64,000 bases of DNA, taken from assembly GCF_000723185.1 (NCBI RefSeq), contig NZ_CBTY010000009.1, forward strand, positions 421,326-485,325, given 5' to 3'. The translations under genes were made by a program, and so were the position numbers. The stretch's first letter is position 1. Every line of letters starts with the position of its first letter. The notes under the pieces were generated by a model. The model worked only from the letters and a program-made list of their open reading frames with translations, made no database searches and was not told the DNA's origin. Shown piece by piece: positions 49,811 through 57,678 of this stretch. The DNA comes from Candidatus Nitrosotenuis uzonensis (GTDB lineage: Archaea > Thermoproteota > Nitrososphaeria > Nitrososphaerales > Nitrosopumilaceae).

Positions 49811-49824
49811 AGCGGGTCTAGTGG
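49811..49824. other. attachment-site-like repeat, distal copy
   Basis: AGCGGGTCTAGTGG, identical to the 3' end of tRNA-Lys (51932-51945) and to 50685-50698. Marks the left limit of the first cassette. The following bases include GGTTCAAATC, which resembles a T-loop but does not fold into a tRNA. Confidence 0.7.
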
Positions 49825-49964
49825 TATCCACTCCACCAGCGGTTCAAATCTAGGATTCTAGATGGTCTTACGTCAGAATCAGCTTTAAATGTTTCCAAAA
49901 ATTGGTCAAGTTGCTTATCCAGCTATAAATTTATTTAAATGAGAACGATTATCTAATTATTCTT

Positions 49965-50231
49965 ATGGCAGAAGATATTCAATACATTAAAAGACAGATT
50001 AAGAAGGAGATGAATCATCTCCGAGATCTATATAGCAAGATAAACCGAATTGAAAGAAAGAAAGAACCTGAAAAAAACAGAATCAAGAAACTTGAGCAAG
50101 AGATAATGAGTAAAAATCCAAACATCGAAATTGATCGAGAGTTGTTGGCGCTAGTAGGTACCGAACCGTATAATCCTTCTTCTCAAGATAAGGAGCTGGT
50201 TAGACACATAGCGGCTCAACGTTATGGCTAA
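49965..50231 (+). CDS. putative antitoxin of PIN toxin
   Basis: 88 residues, charged and helical (EDIQYIKRQIKKEMNHLRDL, ERKKEPEKNRIKKLEQEI). Overlaps the PIN-domain ORF by 8 nt, the usual antitoxin-toxin order. No clear DNA-binding fold, so the name rests on position and size. Inside the tRNA-Lys cassette A. Confidence 0.6.
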   Translation: MAEDIQYIKRQIKKEMNHLRDLYSKINRIERKKEPEKNRIKKLEQEIMSKNPNIEIDRELLALVGTEPYNPSSQDKELVRHIAAQRYG

Positions 50232-50644
50232 TACAAGGCCCAACGTTTTTGTCGATGTAAACATCTTTGTTGATATTTCTGAAAAACGTCAAGGTTGGAA
50301 TAACAGTCTTGAAGTGATAAGTGGTATTAGAAAAGGAAAATACAATGGTTACATTTCAGCATTCACGATCCCTATTCTGTACTTTCGCAGAATACGAATA
50401 GAGCCAGACAAGGAAGCAAGAGACAATGTGGAAATTCATCAAAGGTCATCATATAATTGAATTAACTGGATCTGTATTAGAGCAAGCTAAACAAGACATA
50501 AAATTCAGAGATTATGAAGATGCAATACAATATTACTCTGCAAAAACAAAATGTGATGTTATTGTTACCAGAAACAAGAAAGATTTCCCACATAAGGATG
50601 TCAAAGTCATGAACCCTGAAGACCTTTTGGATAGTTATGGATGA
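50224..50644 (+). pseudogene. PIN-domain ribonuclease toxin, frameshifted
   Basis: The first frame (50224 on) reads RPNVFVDVNIFVDISEKRQG with the first PIN Asp; the second frame (to 50644) reads IKGHHIIELTGSVLEQAKQD, DYEDAIQYYSAKTKCDVIVT and RNKKDFPHKDVKVMNPEDLL with the remaining acidic residues. They join at GTGGAAATTC near 50431: adding two A or removing one would restore one protein. PIN toxins cleave RNA. Inactive copy, sequencing error or recoding. Confidence 0.7.
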
Positions 50645-50684
50645 TATGTTTTTGTTTGATTTCTCTTTCTGGAACATTAGATAA

Positions 50685-50698
50685 AGCGGGTCTAGTGG
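50685..50698. other. attachment-site-like repeat, middle copy
   Basis: AGCGGGTCTAGTGG, the boundary between cassette A (49811-50684) and cassette B (50685-51931). Followed by a 22-nt G-rich stretch and the left inverted repeat. Confidence 0.7.
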
Positions 50699-50720
50699 CG
50701 TACGCGGGGGCGGTCGGCGG

Positions 50721-50734
50721 CGGCGCGTCCTGTT
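50721..50734. repeat. left 14-bp terminal inverted repeat of cassette B
   Basis: CGGCGCGTCCTGTT; its reverse complement is at 51908-51921. Strikingly GC-rich against AT-rich surroundings. CGGTC lies just outside both copies, so the imperfect repeat is longer. Confidence 0.75.
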
Positions 50735-50741
50735 AACCCTT

Positions 50742-51359
50742 TTATTTTTTTGTCAACTCTGTTTCCTGAGAGGAAGGAGGAAATTCCTTTTCGTATTTTT
50801 GGGTAATTTCAGCTATTTCCCTTAAATCAAGTCGATATATCTCGCCATTTCTGATAAAAATCATGTCGGTTTCTTCGCCGTTCTCATTAAGAATAGCCCC
50901 GAAGGCAGTTTCATAGGTTTCTATTTCTTCAAAAACCGTTTCAGTTTCAATGTACTCTTGGGTAAAGTATGCGGCTTTTCGCTTTACTTCATCGACAAAC
51001 ATTGTAGGATAAGAAGCAAGAGCTACTTTTTTACCCGTGAATCTTGCGTCGGTAGTTTCTATCCTTTCCAGATTTTTGAAAACAGCGTAAAGCATAGTTC
51101 CTATAACTTCAAGCATTTTCTTGATGTCAATCTCGATGTGTACCTTTTTGTTGTCTGGCGTTTTCTCCAACGTAAGTAGCAGATATGGTTTACCGTCCTT
51201 CTGGTAAAAGTGATAGTGTTTTTGCTCGGTGACATTCTTCATTATGAAACTCGCGTTTTCTTCGTTCAGAACTTTGAACAAACTGTCGGCAAAACGGAAC
51301 ACTCTGACGCTTTTGTCTAGTTTTGAGAGGTCAATTTGATTGGTTTTATCCACGCACAT
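50742..51359 (-). CDS. unknown cytoplasmic protein in cassette B
   Basis: 205 residues, acidic, strands and helices alternate (RVFRFADSLFKVLNEENASF; KHYHFYQKDGKPYLLLTLE; DMIFIRNGEIYRLDLREIAE). Not recognised. Five nt after the stop of the membrane-protein gene and flanked by the inverted repeats, so the two are a cassette operon. Confidence 0.6.
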   Translation of the reverse strand: MCVDKTNQIDLSKLDKSVRVFRFADSLFKVLNEENASFIMKNVTEQKHYHFYQKDGKPYLLLTLEKTPDNKKVHIEIDIKKMLEVIGTMLYAVFKNLERIETTDARFTGKKVALASYPTMFVDEVKRKAAYFTQEYIETETVFEEIETYETAFGAILNENGEETDMIFIRNGEIYRLDLREIAEITQKYEKEFPPSSQETELTKK

Positions 51360-51364
51360 AATTT

Positions 51365-51886
51365 CTATCTCTGTTCTTTTTTAATCGTAAAGAATATTGA
51401 AGTAATGAATGGCACAATAGCTAAAGCGAAGAATCCGTGAAAGAACATTGCCTTCTTGTATGAATCGGTTTCATTGCCAAATCCAATTGGGTAAAAACTG
51501 ATAATGAAAATGGCAATCGACACCCAATCCATCATGAAAAATCCCCATTTAACAAACGACTTTGAACCGGCTTCAAATTTTGTGATATATGGTTTTACTG
51601 CTGCCTTCCTTGGATATCTTTTCCATTTTCTGTAAGTGTGAAATGCCTCTGCGCCAATCATGCAAAAGAATGTAATGAAAACCACGTTCGGGAAAAAACT
51701 GTTTGAGATAACGCTCGTAAATCCCTCATTATAGTTATCGCTGATTTGTTTTATTATAAAATCTCCTACTGTAACCAATAACATAACAAATACAACAATC
51801 GGATACTCAGAAATCCACTCCCACACGAATTTTATTATTTTACCCATTTGAACAAAAGTATGATTAGAATGTCGGGACATTGCCAA
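51365..51886 (-). CDS. four-helix membrane protein in cassette B
   Basis: 173 residues (or 160 from ATG 51847). Four membrane helices: EYPIVVFVMLLVTVGDFII, FFPNVVFITFFCMIGAEAFH, WVSIAIFIISFYPIGFG, FFALAIVPFITSIFFTI, with a basic loop YRKWKRYPRKAAVKPY. Not recognised. Paired with a cytoplasmic partner in a mobile cassette, which is a layout also seen in effector-sensor defence pairs (speculative). Confidence 0.62.
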   Translation of the reverse strand: MAMSRHSNHTFVQMGKIIKFVWEWISEYPIVVFVMLLVTVGDFIIKQISDNYNEGFTSVISNSFFPNVVFITFFCMIGAEAFHTYRKWKRYPRKAAVKPYITKFEAGSKSFVKWGFFMMDWVSIAIFIISFYPIGFGNETDSYKKAMFFHGFFALAIVPFITSIFFTIKKEQR

Positions 51887-51907
51887 ATGGAAAAGTCGTC
51901 GTCAAAA

Positions 51908-51921
51908 AACAGGACGCGCCG
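51908..51921. repeat. right 14-bp terminal inverted repeat of cassette B
   Basis: AACAGGACGCGCCG, exact reverse complement of 50721-50734; followed by AGACCGTAAG and the tRNA-Lys 3' end. Confidence 0.75.
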
Positions 51922-51931
51922 AGACCGTAAG

Positions 51932-51945
51932 AGCGGGTCTAGTGG
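51932..51945. other. attachment-site-like repeat within tRNA-Lys
   Basis: AGCGGGTCTAGTGG overlaps the 3' acceptor strand and T-stem of the tRNA-Lys gene. The copy that keeps the tRNA intact, as expected for a tRNA-targeting integration event. Confidence 0.7.
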
Positions 51946-52023
51946 GATTCGAACCCACGACATAAGGATGTCTCCAAGTTTTTTTTAAGAGTCCTTCGCT
52001 CTACCTGGCTGAGCCATAGACCC
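51934..52023 (-). tRNA. tRNA-Lys (CTT) with a 16-nt intron
   Basis: Acceptor GGGTCTA/TAGACCC, D-arm GCTC/GAGC, anticodon stem AAGGA/TCCTT, T-arm GTGGG-TTCGAAT-CCCAC. The anticodon loop reads CT-CTT-A, then an insertion of about 16 nt (seven A then CTTGGAGAC), then A: an intron at the canonical position one base after the anticodon, removed by the archaeal splicing endonuclease. No CCA encoded. Confidence 0.93.
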
Positions 52024-52071
52024 CACGAGCAAAAAACAAGTTACTGGTAATTTAAAGTTGAGTTGAAAAAT

Positions 52072-52716
52072 TTAGTTGGAAGCTTTGGCTTCTACTTCGC
52101 TGTATTTTTCCAGAATCGCAGTCAGCACGGTGGAAACTGGCACATTGTTCATCTTTCTTTTCTCCTCCAAAAGCTTCTGGTAGGCATCAAGTGTGATGTA
52201 TACAGGTATAGAACCATTTCCTTCCAATAGCCCCTTTACCTTGTACAGTGCAGATTCCATTCCCTTTTCGGCAGTCTTGGCAAACTTGATCTTGTTGATA
52301 ATTCCACCAAGAGGTCCAAACGGCATCTCATAGTTTACCGTCATCGTTACTGTGGTGAGTCTTTCTGTCTTTGGTGTAAACTCGGTCGTAATGTCCCATT
52401 TTTTGAACGGACCCGATGTCATCTTGGCTGATATTTTGCGCTCTCTGACAAACTCGGTTGTCTCGCAATCCCATTCAAGTCGTTTTCCTCCAAAGTCGCC
52501 TACTATTCTGAATGTGGTTCCAACGCCCATACCGTCCTTTATCTCCATTGGGATGACAGTCATTGCTACTCCCTTGTCCGACATCTGATCTGATACGTGC
52601 TCGGGTCGTGCAAAGTATGTAAAAACGGTATCAACTGGTGCCTTGATGTCAATTGATTTTTTGACTGTAGTCAACGTTTGGGCTTTTCTTAAGTCTGCAT
52701 TTAAAGCTTTTGTCAT
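52072..52716 (-). CDS. SRPBCC/START-like ligand-binding protein
   Basis: 214 residues. Residues about 18-150 follow the polyketide-cyclase/START pattern (KKSIDIKAPVDTVFTYFARP, FRIVGDFGGKRLEWDCETTE, NYEMPFGPLGGIINKIKF). The last 50 residues (SIPVYITLDAYQKLLEEKRK) form a separate RHH-like or helical tail. Binds a hydrophobic ligand by family analogy. Divergent from the oxidase-region gene at 52770. Confidence 0.75.
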   Translation of the reverse strand: MTKALNADLRKAQTLTTVKKSIDIKAPVDTVFTYFARPEHVSDQMSDKGVAMTVIPMEIKDGMGVGTTFRIVGDFGGKRLEWDCETTEFVRERKISAKMTSGPFKKWDITTEFTPKTERLTTVTMTVNYEMPFGPLGGIINKIKFAKTAEKGMESALYKVKGLLEGNGSIPVYITLDAYQKLLEEKRKMNNVPVSTVLTAILEKYSEVEAKASN

Positions 52717-52769
52717 TTTCTACGAGAAGATCAATTGACATTATATTATCAGAGTCATTTTTGTGGAAT

Positions 52770-53273
52770 GTGTGGAAGACAGTATTGTTTGCATTGCTTG
52801 TCGTTTCCGCTCCTCTTTTGCAGAGCGCAAGCGGTCACGCTCTTTTCAATTCTGCAGAGGAGACAATAGGAGATAGAAGAATCCAGATCGCAACGGATCC
52901 GGAGATCCCAGAACCCAATAAAAAATCCAAGATCTTAATGCGCGTGACCGATCTTGAGCTAAATGAGGTACCAAAATTTACAGTCGGCATTAGAATCTTT
53001 TATGATAATGTTCAGGTTGACGGAATAGCCCCACAGACAATTGACGGCGGACATTGGGAGTTTGACTATATTTTTCAGAGATCTGGCAACCACATATTTC
53101 GGGTGGACCTGTACGATGATGCAGGCAAAATACGCACGTTCACGTTCAACATGGGAACGCAGAACCCCTTCGGCTACATTTTCATCTATGTCATAGCGTC
53201 CGGGGCGATCGGTGCTGCCGTCCTGTTTATCTACATCTATGTGCCAAAAAGGCTCAAAAGGTCTAGGCTCTAG
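52770..53273 (+). CDS. exported membrane-anchored protein next to the oxidase cluster
   Basis: Signal-like helix (VLFALLVVSAPLLQSASGHA) then a beta-sandwich domain (PEPNKKSKILMRVTDLELNE; GGHWEFDYIFQRSGNHIFRV) and a C-terminal membrane helix with KRLKRSRL tail. The beta domain recalls CopC/YtkA-like proteins of copper delivery. I chose GTG 52770, about 25 nt after TATATTATC; TTG 52761 is an alternative. Converges on the haem A synthase-like gene. Confidence 0.65.
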   Translation: MWKTVLFALLVVSAPLLQSASGHALFNSAEETIGDRRIQIATDPEIPEPNKKSKILMRVTDLELNEVPKFTVGIRIFYDNVQVDGIAPQTIDGGHWEFDYIFQRSGNHIFRVDLYDDAGKIRTFTFNMGTQNPFGYIFIYVIASGAIGAAVLFIYIYVPKRLKRSRL

Positions 53274-53703
53274 CCTGGATTGCCTTTGCCATCCTGAAGG
53301 CAAATATCGCAGTAAGCAGAGTCATTGCAAACAGCAGGATTCCGATTCCAAGATGTATTGCAACTAGAACAGCATGTAGCTTTGTGTCTATTACCAGAGC
53401 TCCAAGTGTGATCTGCGTTACCACGAATATCGATGCAAGTGTGCTTGTGATCTTTATCTTTCTATCAGAGTTTTTGTTAAGCCATACGCCGATTGTAGTT
53501 GCAATTATCAGAGTTCCGGTGGTGGCAGCTATGAATCTGTGCACCCATTCTATGAAAAACTCTTTGTCAGGCAAAAGCCCGTTGGGACATAGTGGCCAGT
53601 CAGGGCAGGAAAGCCCAAGTCCTGCTGCTGAAACGTATCCTCCGATAAACATCAGAGAATACAGAACTACAAGAGATGCTAGCGAGACGTACTTTAGAAG
53701 CAA
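53263..53703 (-). CDS. ctaA: haem A synthase (CtaA/Cox15), half-size archaeal form
   Basis: 146 residues, four membrane helices, half the bacterial length as in other archaeal members. Shows GGYVSAAGLGLSCPDWPLCP with the Cys pair, EWVHRFIAATTGTLI with a haem-ligand His and AVLVAIHLGIGI with the second. Converts haem O to haem A for the terminal oxidase encoded directly upstream. Confidence 0.87.
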   Translation of the reverse strand: MLLKYVSLASLVVLYSLMFIGGYVSAAGLGLSCPDWPLCPNGLLPDKEFFIEWVHRFIAATTGTLIIATTIGVWLNKNSDRKIKITSTLASIFVVTQITLGALVIDTKLHAVLVAIHLGIGILLFAMTLLTAIFAFRMAKAIQARA

Positions 53704-53706
53704 GAC

Positions 53707-54645
53707 CTATTCTACTATGAAGCTACCCTTCATGCCAAGCGCTGCATGGCCTGGAACAGTACAGATGTAGTAATATGTGCCTGGTGCACCTGCGGTAAAT
53801 GTGACTTGGCCGCTTTCATGTGGTTTGAGCGGTTTTGTGGCAGAGCCAATTGCGGAATTCCAGACAACAGAGCTCGGATCATCAGGGTTTGTCACTATTC
53901 CAAATGAATGGAACGATACTCCATTGTTTGTGGATTTGATTGTAACAGAGTCGCCTGATTTTACCGTAACGTCTGGGTTGTGTCCTTGCTCGTTTGGCAG
54001 TGCGTTAAATGCAAGCGTCCTAAAGTCAGAAGACTCGACAAAGTCAAGGTTAAAATCGTGTTTGACGCCTGTCGGGGCTGCTGCCGTCGGTGCTGCTGCC
54101 TTGGGGCCTACTATGATTTTGCCTTCCATGCCAAGCTCGCGGTGGCCTGGCACTGTGCAGATATAGTAGAATGTACCCTCGCTTGTCGGTATGAATTCCG
54201 ACTTGCCGCTCTCGTTTGGCTTTAGCGGGTTTGAGGCACTTCCTATTTCTGTTCCTGCAAGTATGCTGCCAAAGCCCTCAGTTGCCGGCGTTACGCCAAA
54301 TGAATGGAACGAGATACCGCCGTTTGTCACATCGAATGTAACTTTATCACCCACGTTTGCCTGGATGTCAGGGTTGTGCCCTTCTTGCCCTGGAAGCGCG
54401 TTAAATGCAAGCGTCCTAAAGTCTGAAGACTCGACAAATCTCAAAGTTACTGGAATTGTCTTTCCTGTTGCAACTGCAGGAGGTGCTGCTGGTCCAGTCA
54501 TCTGGTTTCCTGGAGGCATAGATATCCAGTAATCCCAAAAGGCAAAAAACAAAATTCCTCCGGCTATGCACACACCGCACATTATTGCCATCATCTTTGC
54601 AGTTCTTGCCGGTGTTGTCCTGTAGATTGGTTCTGTGTGTGACAT
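53707..54645 (-). CDS. membrane-anchored double cupredoxin protein
   Basis: 312 residues: one N-terminal membrane helix, then two tandem cupredoxin domains (about 60-180 and 190-312) with internal repeat SSDFRTLAFNALP. Each domain keeps type 1 copper ligands: His in SFHSFG and Cys, His, Met in YYICTVPGHRELGM or ICTVPGHAALGM. Likely delivers electrons to the oxidase encoded upstream. Confidence 0.9.
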   Translation of the reverse strand: MSHTEPIYRTTPARTAKMMAIMCGVCIAGGILFFAFWDYWISMPPGNQMTGPAAPPAVATGKTIPVTLRFVESSDFRTLAFNALPGQEGHNPDIQANVGDKVTFDVTNGGISFHSFGVTPATEGFGSILAGTEIGSASNPLKPNESGKSEFIPTSEGTFYYICTVPGHRELGMEGKIIVGPKAAAPTAAAPTGVKHDFNLDFVESSDFRTLAFNALPNEQGHNPDVTVKSGDSVTIKSTNNGVSFHSFGIVTNPDDPSSVVWNSAIGSATKPLKPHESGQVTFTAGAPGTYYYICTVPGHAALGMKGSFIVE

Positions 54646-54655
54646 TTTCTATCTC

Positions 54656-56182
54656 CTAGTGGTGCGGGTTCTTTGCCTGGTGTGGGAAGTAGTATTTTCC
54701 GCCAAGGCCCCACGGGTCATCCATGTTTGCTTCCTTGCCCTTTGCGGAACTGTATATCATGTTAAATATCCAAAGAACCATTCCTGCGCCAATGAGCATT
54801 GCGCCAACGGATGCAATTTGGTTCATCACAATGTATTCAGGTAACGGCAGATAGTCAAAGACTCTCCTTGGCATTCCGTACAATCCAAGTACGTGCTGTG
54901 TAAAGAATACCATCACAGTTCCGATAAAGGCGGTGATAAAGTGCGCCTTGCCCATTGCCTCGTTGTACATTCTTCCAGTTACAAACGGGAACATGTAGTA
55001 TAGGAATCCTATTGAGCCAAATGCTATTGTTCCCATCACAAACAGGTGGAAGTGTCCTACCACCCAGTAAGAGTCGTGCGTGATAAAGTCAAACGGCATT
55101 GCAGAGTTTGCCACGCCTCCTGCTCCTGCAGAGAAGAACAGTGCAATTCCTCCTACTGCCCACATCATCGGGGTTGCGAACCTGATTCTTCCGCCCCACA
55201 TTGTAGCTAAAAAGTTGAAAACGTGCATTGCAGATGCCGGCACTGCCGCCAGGGTTCCGATCATAAATACTGTCTTTTCTGTAAACGACATGCCGGTCGC
55301 ATACATGTGGTGTGCCCATGATGAGAATCCAACTATACTGAGCATGACAAATGCAAAGATTCCTGACGAGTGCGAGAATATCGGCTTTCTTGAGAATCTT
55401 GGTATTATCTCATACATCATGCCGATTGCAGGAATTACCAGCACGTATACTTCTGGGTGGAATGTGAACCAGAACAGGTGTTGGTACGCTATCGGGTCTC
55501 CTCCCTTGGCAGGATCGAAAAATCCGGTTACTCCGAGCCTGTCAGTTAGTAGCATTACAAGGGCTGCTGCAAATGTAGGCACTGCCACTATTATGATAAG
55601 CGATGATGAGAGGAACGACCATGCAAGCAAAGGAGTCTTGCTGAGCGGCAGGTCAGGGTGCTTGCATTTGAGTATTGTTACGATAAAGTTGATTGCGCCA
55701 AGAATAGATGATACGCCAAGTATCTTTTGTGCAAATATCCACATATCTGCTGCCGGGCCTGGTGAGCTGATTGCAGAGTATGGCGGTGTTGCATACCATG
55801 TAAAGTCTGCAAAGCCTAGCCAGATGAGCGCACCTCCCGGAGGAATCATCCAGAAGGCGATTGCGTTAAGCTTTGGATACGCCATGTCCTTGTATCTGAC
55901 CATTATTGGCACAAAGTAGTTGCCTACTGCTGATGCGAACGGAAGCAGAAACAGGAATATCAGCGTGGTTCCATGGACTGTGAACATTCTGTTAAAGGTC
56001 ATCGAGTCAGAGATTATCTGCGATCCAGGATAGAACAGCTCTGCTCTGATACCAAGTGCAAGTGCTCCGCCCATAAAGAAGAATGTAAGCGACATGATAA
56101 GGTAGAGCAGTCCCACGTCTGTGTGGTGCGTTGAGAACATTATCTGCCATATCGGGCGCGGCTTGTGCAGTTCTAGGACCAT
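54656..56182 (-). CDS. coxA: haem-copper oxidase subunit I
   Basis: 508 residues, 12 membrane helices. Starts near IMFSTHHTDVGLLYLIM; the CuB histidines appear in FTFHPEVYVLVIPAIGM (His-Tyr cross-link region) and SSWAHHMYATGM; haem ligands in VGHFHLFVMG. Reduces O2 to water and pumps protons. Middle of the oxidase operon. Confidence 0.96.
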   Translation of the reverse strand: MVLELHKPRPIWQIMFSTHHTDVGLLYLIMSLTFFFMGGALALGIRAELFYPGSQIISDSMTFNRMFTVHGTTLIFLFLLPFASAVGNYFVPIMVRYKDMAYPKLNAIAFWMIPPGGALIWLGFADFTWYATPPYSAISSPGPAADMWIFAQKILGVSSILGAINFIVTILKCKHPDLPLSKTPLLAWSFLSSSLIIIVAVPTFAAALVMLLTDRLGVTGFFDPAKGGDPIAYQHLFWFTFHPEVYVLVIPAIGMMYEIIPRFSRKPIFSHSSGIFAFVMLSIVGFSSWAHHMYATGMSFTEKTVFMIGTLAAVPASAMHVFNFLATMWGGRIRFATPMMWAVGGIALFFSAGAGGVANSAMPFDFITHDSYWVVGHFHLFVMGTIAFGSIGFLYYMFPFVTGRMYNEAMGKAHFITAFIGTVMVFFTQHVLGLYGMPRRVFDYLPLPEYIVMNQIASVGAMLIGAGMVLWIFNMIYSSAKGKEANMDDPWGLGGKYYFPHQAKNPHH

Positions 56183-56228
56183 TCTAGATTTCCACCCCTA
56201 GCTCTTTTATTAAATCATTGTTCAATTT

Positions 56229-56651
56229 TCATTCCTCCACATACAGCGTAGCCCTCATGTTGTAGTGTAACAGTCCGCAGTATTCTCTGCACTGGATGAC
56301 ATACTCACCTGCCTGGTCAGGTGCAAACCAGACCGTGTTGACCCTGCCCACTATGGCATCCTGCAATACTACATAATCGTGAATGTTAAATGAATGATTG
56401 ACATCCTTTGCTGTGATTTCAAATTTGTACGGCTTGCCTTTCTTTAGGTGTAGCTCGCCTACTTCCTTTTTGCCGTCTGCGTGCTCAAACGTCCAGAACC
56501 ACTGCTGGCCTGTGACCTTGATTACCTCGGCTTCAGCCGGGACGTGCTCTACAATTCTCTCAACGTTCCAAGCCTCTGCTCCCACATAAGCTAAAAGTGC
56601 CACTACTACGCCGATGTATATCCATTCAGGCCAGTTAGAGTGTCCGCCCAT
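56229..56651 (-). CDS. coxB: haem-copper oxidase subunit II
   Basis: 140 residues from ATG 56651, which overlaps the stop of the upstream gene (TAATG). One membrane helix, then the CuA domain: VTGQQWFWTFEHADG, VNHSFNIHDYVV and QCREYCGLLHYNM with the two Cys, His and Met of CuA. Accepts electrons from copper proteins. A longer start at 56726 would overlap the upstream gene and is unlikely. Confidence 0.93.
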   Translation of the reverse strand: MGGHSNWPEWIYIGVVVALLAYVGAEAWNVERIVEHVPAEAEVIKVTGQQWFWTFEHADGKKEVGELHLKKGKPYKFEITAKDVNHSFNIHDYVVLQDAIVGRVNTVWFAPDQAGEYVIQCREYCGLLHYNMRATLYVEE

Positions 56652-56911
56652 TACCACTCGCCCTTTTCCTCGTATTTTGTCGGCTTTGCCTTCGGGTTTG
56701 ACTCCCTGAATCTCCAGACAAGCCAAATCAGCGTGCCAGAGACCACAGCTCCGACTGTAAATGCGATTGTCATCATCTTAAAGAACAAGTTCCAGATTTC
56801 CACCTTCCTGTTGATGTAATCGTGCGCCTCTTCGGCACCAAAGACAACAGATACGGCAGGCAAAATTACCAGAACAGCTAGCAATGACGTTAATACGATT
56901 ATCTTTCCCAT
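56651..56911 (-). CDS. small membrane protein of the oxidase operon
   Basis: 86 residues: an N-terminal signal-like helix (IIVLTSLLAVLVILPAVSVV), an outer segment, a second helix (FTVGAVVSGTLIWLVWRF) and a charged tail. Layout matches the N-terminal hairpin of bacterial subunit II, as if subunit II were split in two. Stop overlaps the subunit II start. Confidence 0.78.
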   Translation of the reverse strand: MGKIIVLTSLLAVLVILPAVSVVFGAEEAHDYINRKVEIWNLFFKMMTIAFTVGAVVSGTLIWLVWRFRESNPKAKPTKYEEKGEW

Positions 56912-56998
56912 GCCCAGTGACAGCTCGTGACCTTCGAATTCTATTTAAGGGTTTTGAGCTTTGTCATCACGGTAAACGGATTTTTATGATCGTCCGTC

Positions 56999-57625
56999 TT
57001 AGAACGGGCCCTGGTTGTACCTTTCCGAGTTCATCGCGTTGATCGCAGTAAGGGAGAGCTTGCTCTGCTCCTCCCGGAAGATTGTCAGTGAGGCGTTTGC
57101 CACTATCAGCTCAAAGAGCGATCGGGGATTGAGATTGAGCACGTTTGAGATCATTGCCTTTATCGGGTCCATGTGGGTCACAAGCAGGACGTTCTGGTCG
57201 GCATGCTCTGATCTCACATGATCGACCATATCAAGAACGCGCCTTTTTACTTGGTCAAATGTCTCAACGCCGTTCTCTGCTATTGTCGGGTCTCCCTGGT
57301 AGAATTTTAAAAATACGTTTCCGTGTTTTGCAAATATCTCCTCGTATGGCATACCGGAGAATTTGCCCATTTCAAGCTCAAGCAGCCGGTCATCCAGTGT
57401 AGGTATTGTATTTGTATATTTTCCTACAATCTCGGCTGTTTTCTGTGCACGCTCAATTGGGCTTGCGTAAATGTGAGATATCTGAAGCGATTTTAGGAAT
57501 CTTCCGATATCGTTTGCCTGTCTTATTCCTGTTTCCGTAAGTGGTATGCCAGGGGATCTTCCTGCAAGGACACGCTCTGTGTTGTTTTTTGCCTGGCCGT
57601 GTCGCAGGAATATGATAAGGCCCAT
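56999..57625 (-). CDS. histidine phosphatase (phosphoglycerate mutase-like)
   Basis: 208 residues. Catalytic LIFLRHGQAKNN (RHG), second Arg in LAGRSPGIPLTETG, and the second His in VLLVTHMDPIKAM. Could be cofactor-dependent phosphoglycerate mutase or a sugar-phosphate phosphatase; the length favours the latter. Confidence 0.87.
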   Translation of the reverse strand: MGLIIFLRHGQAKNNTERVLAGRSPGIPLTETGIRQANDIGRFLKSLQISHIYASPIERAQKTAEIVGKYTNTIPTLDDRLLELEMGKFSGMPYEEIFAKHGNVFLKFYQGDPTIAENGVETFDQVKRRVLDMVDHVRSEHADQNVLLVTHMDPIKAMISNVLNLNPRSLFELIVANASLTIFREEQSKLSLTAINAMNSERYNQGPF

Positions 57626-57678
57626 GATTTTTTAATTCTCAAATAAAGATAAATAATAACATTGCCTGCCAGTCTGCA

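Noticed and set aside
49811..49862. Possible tRNA containing GGTTCAAATC
   Set aside because: No acceptor or anticodon stem can be formed; only the 14-bp tRNA-Lys end repeat is convincing.
54191..55919. Plus-strand ORFs opposite the oxidase operon
   Set aside because: Antisense shadows of the cupredoxin and subunit I genes.
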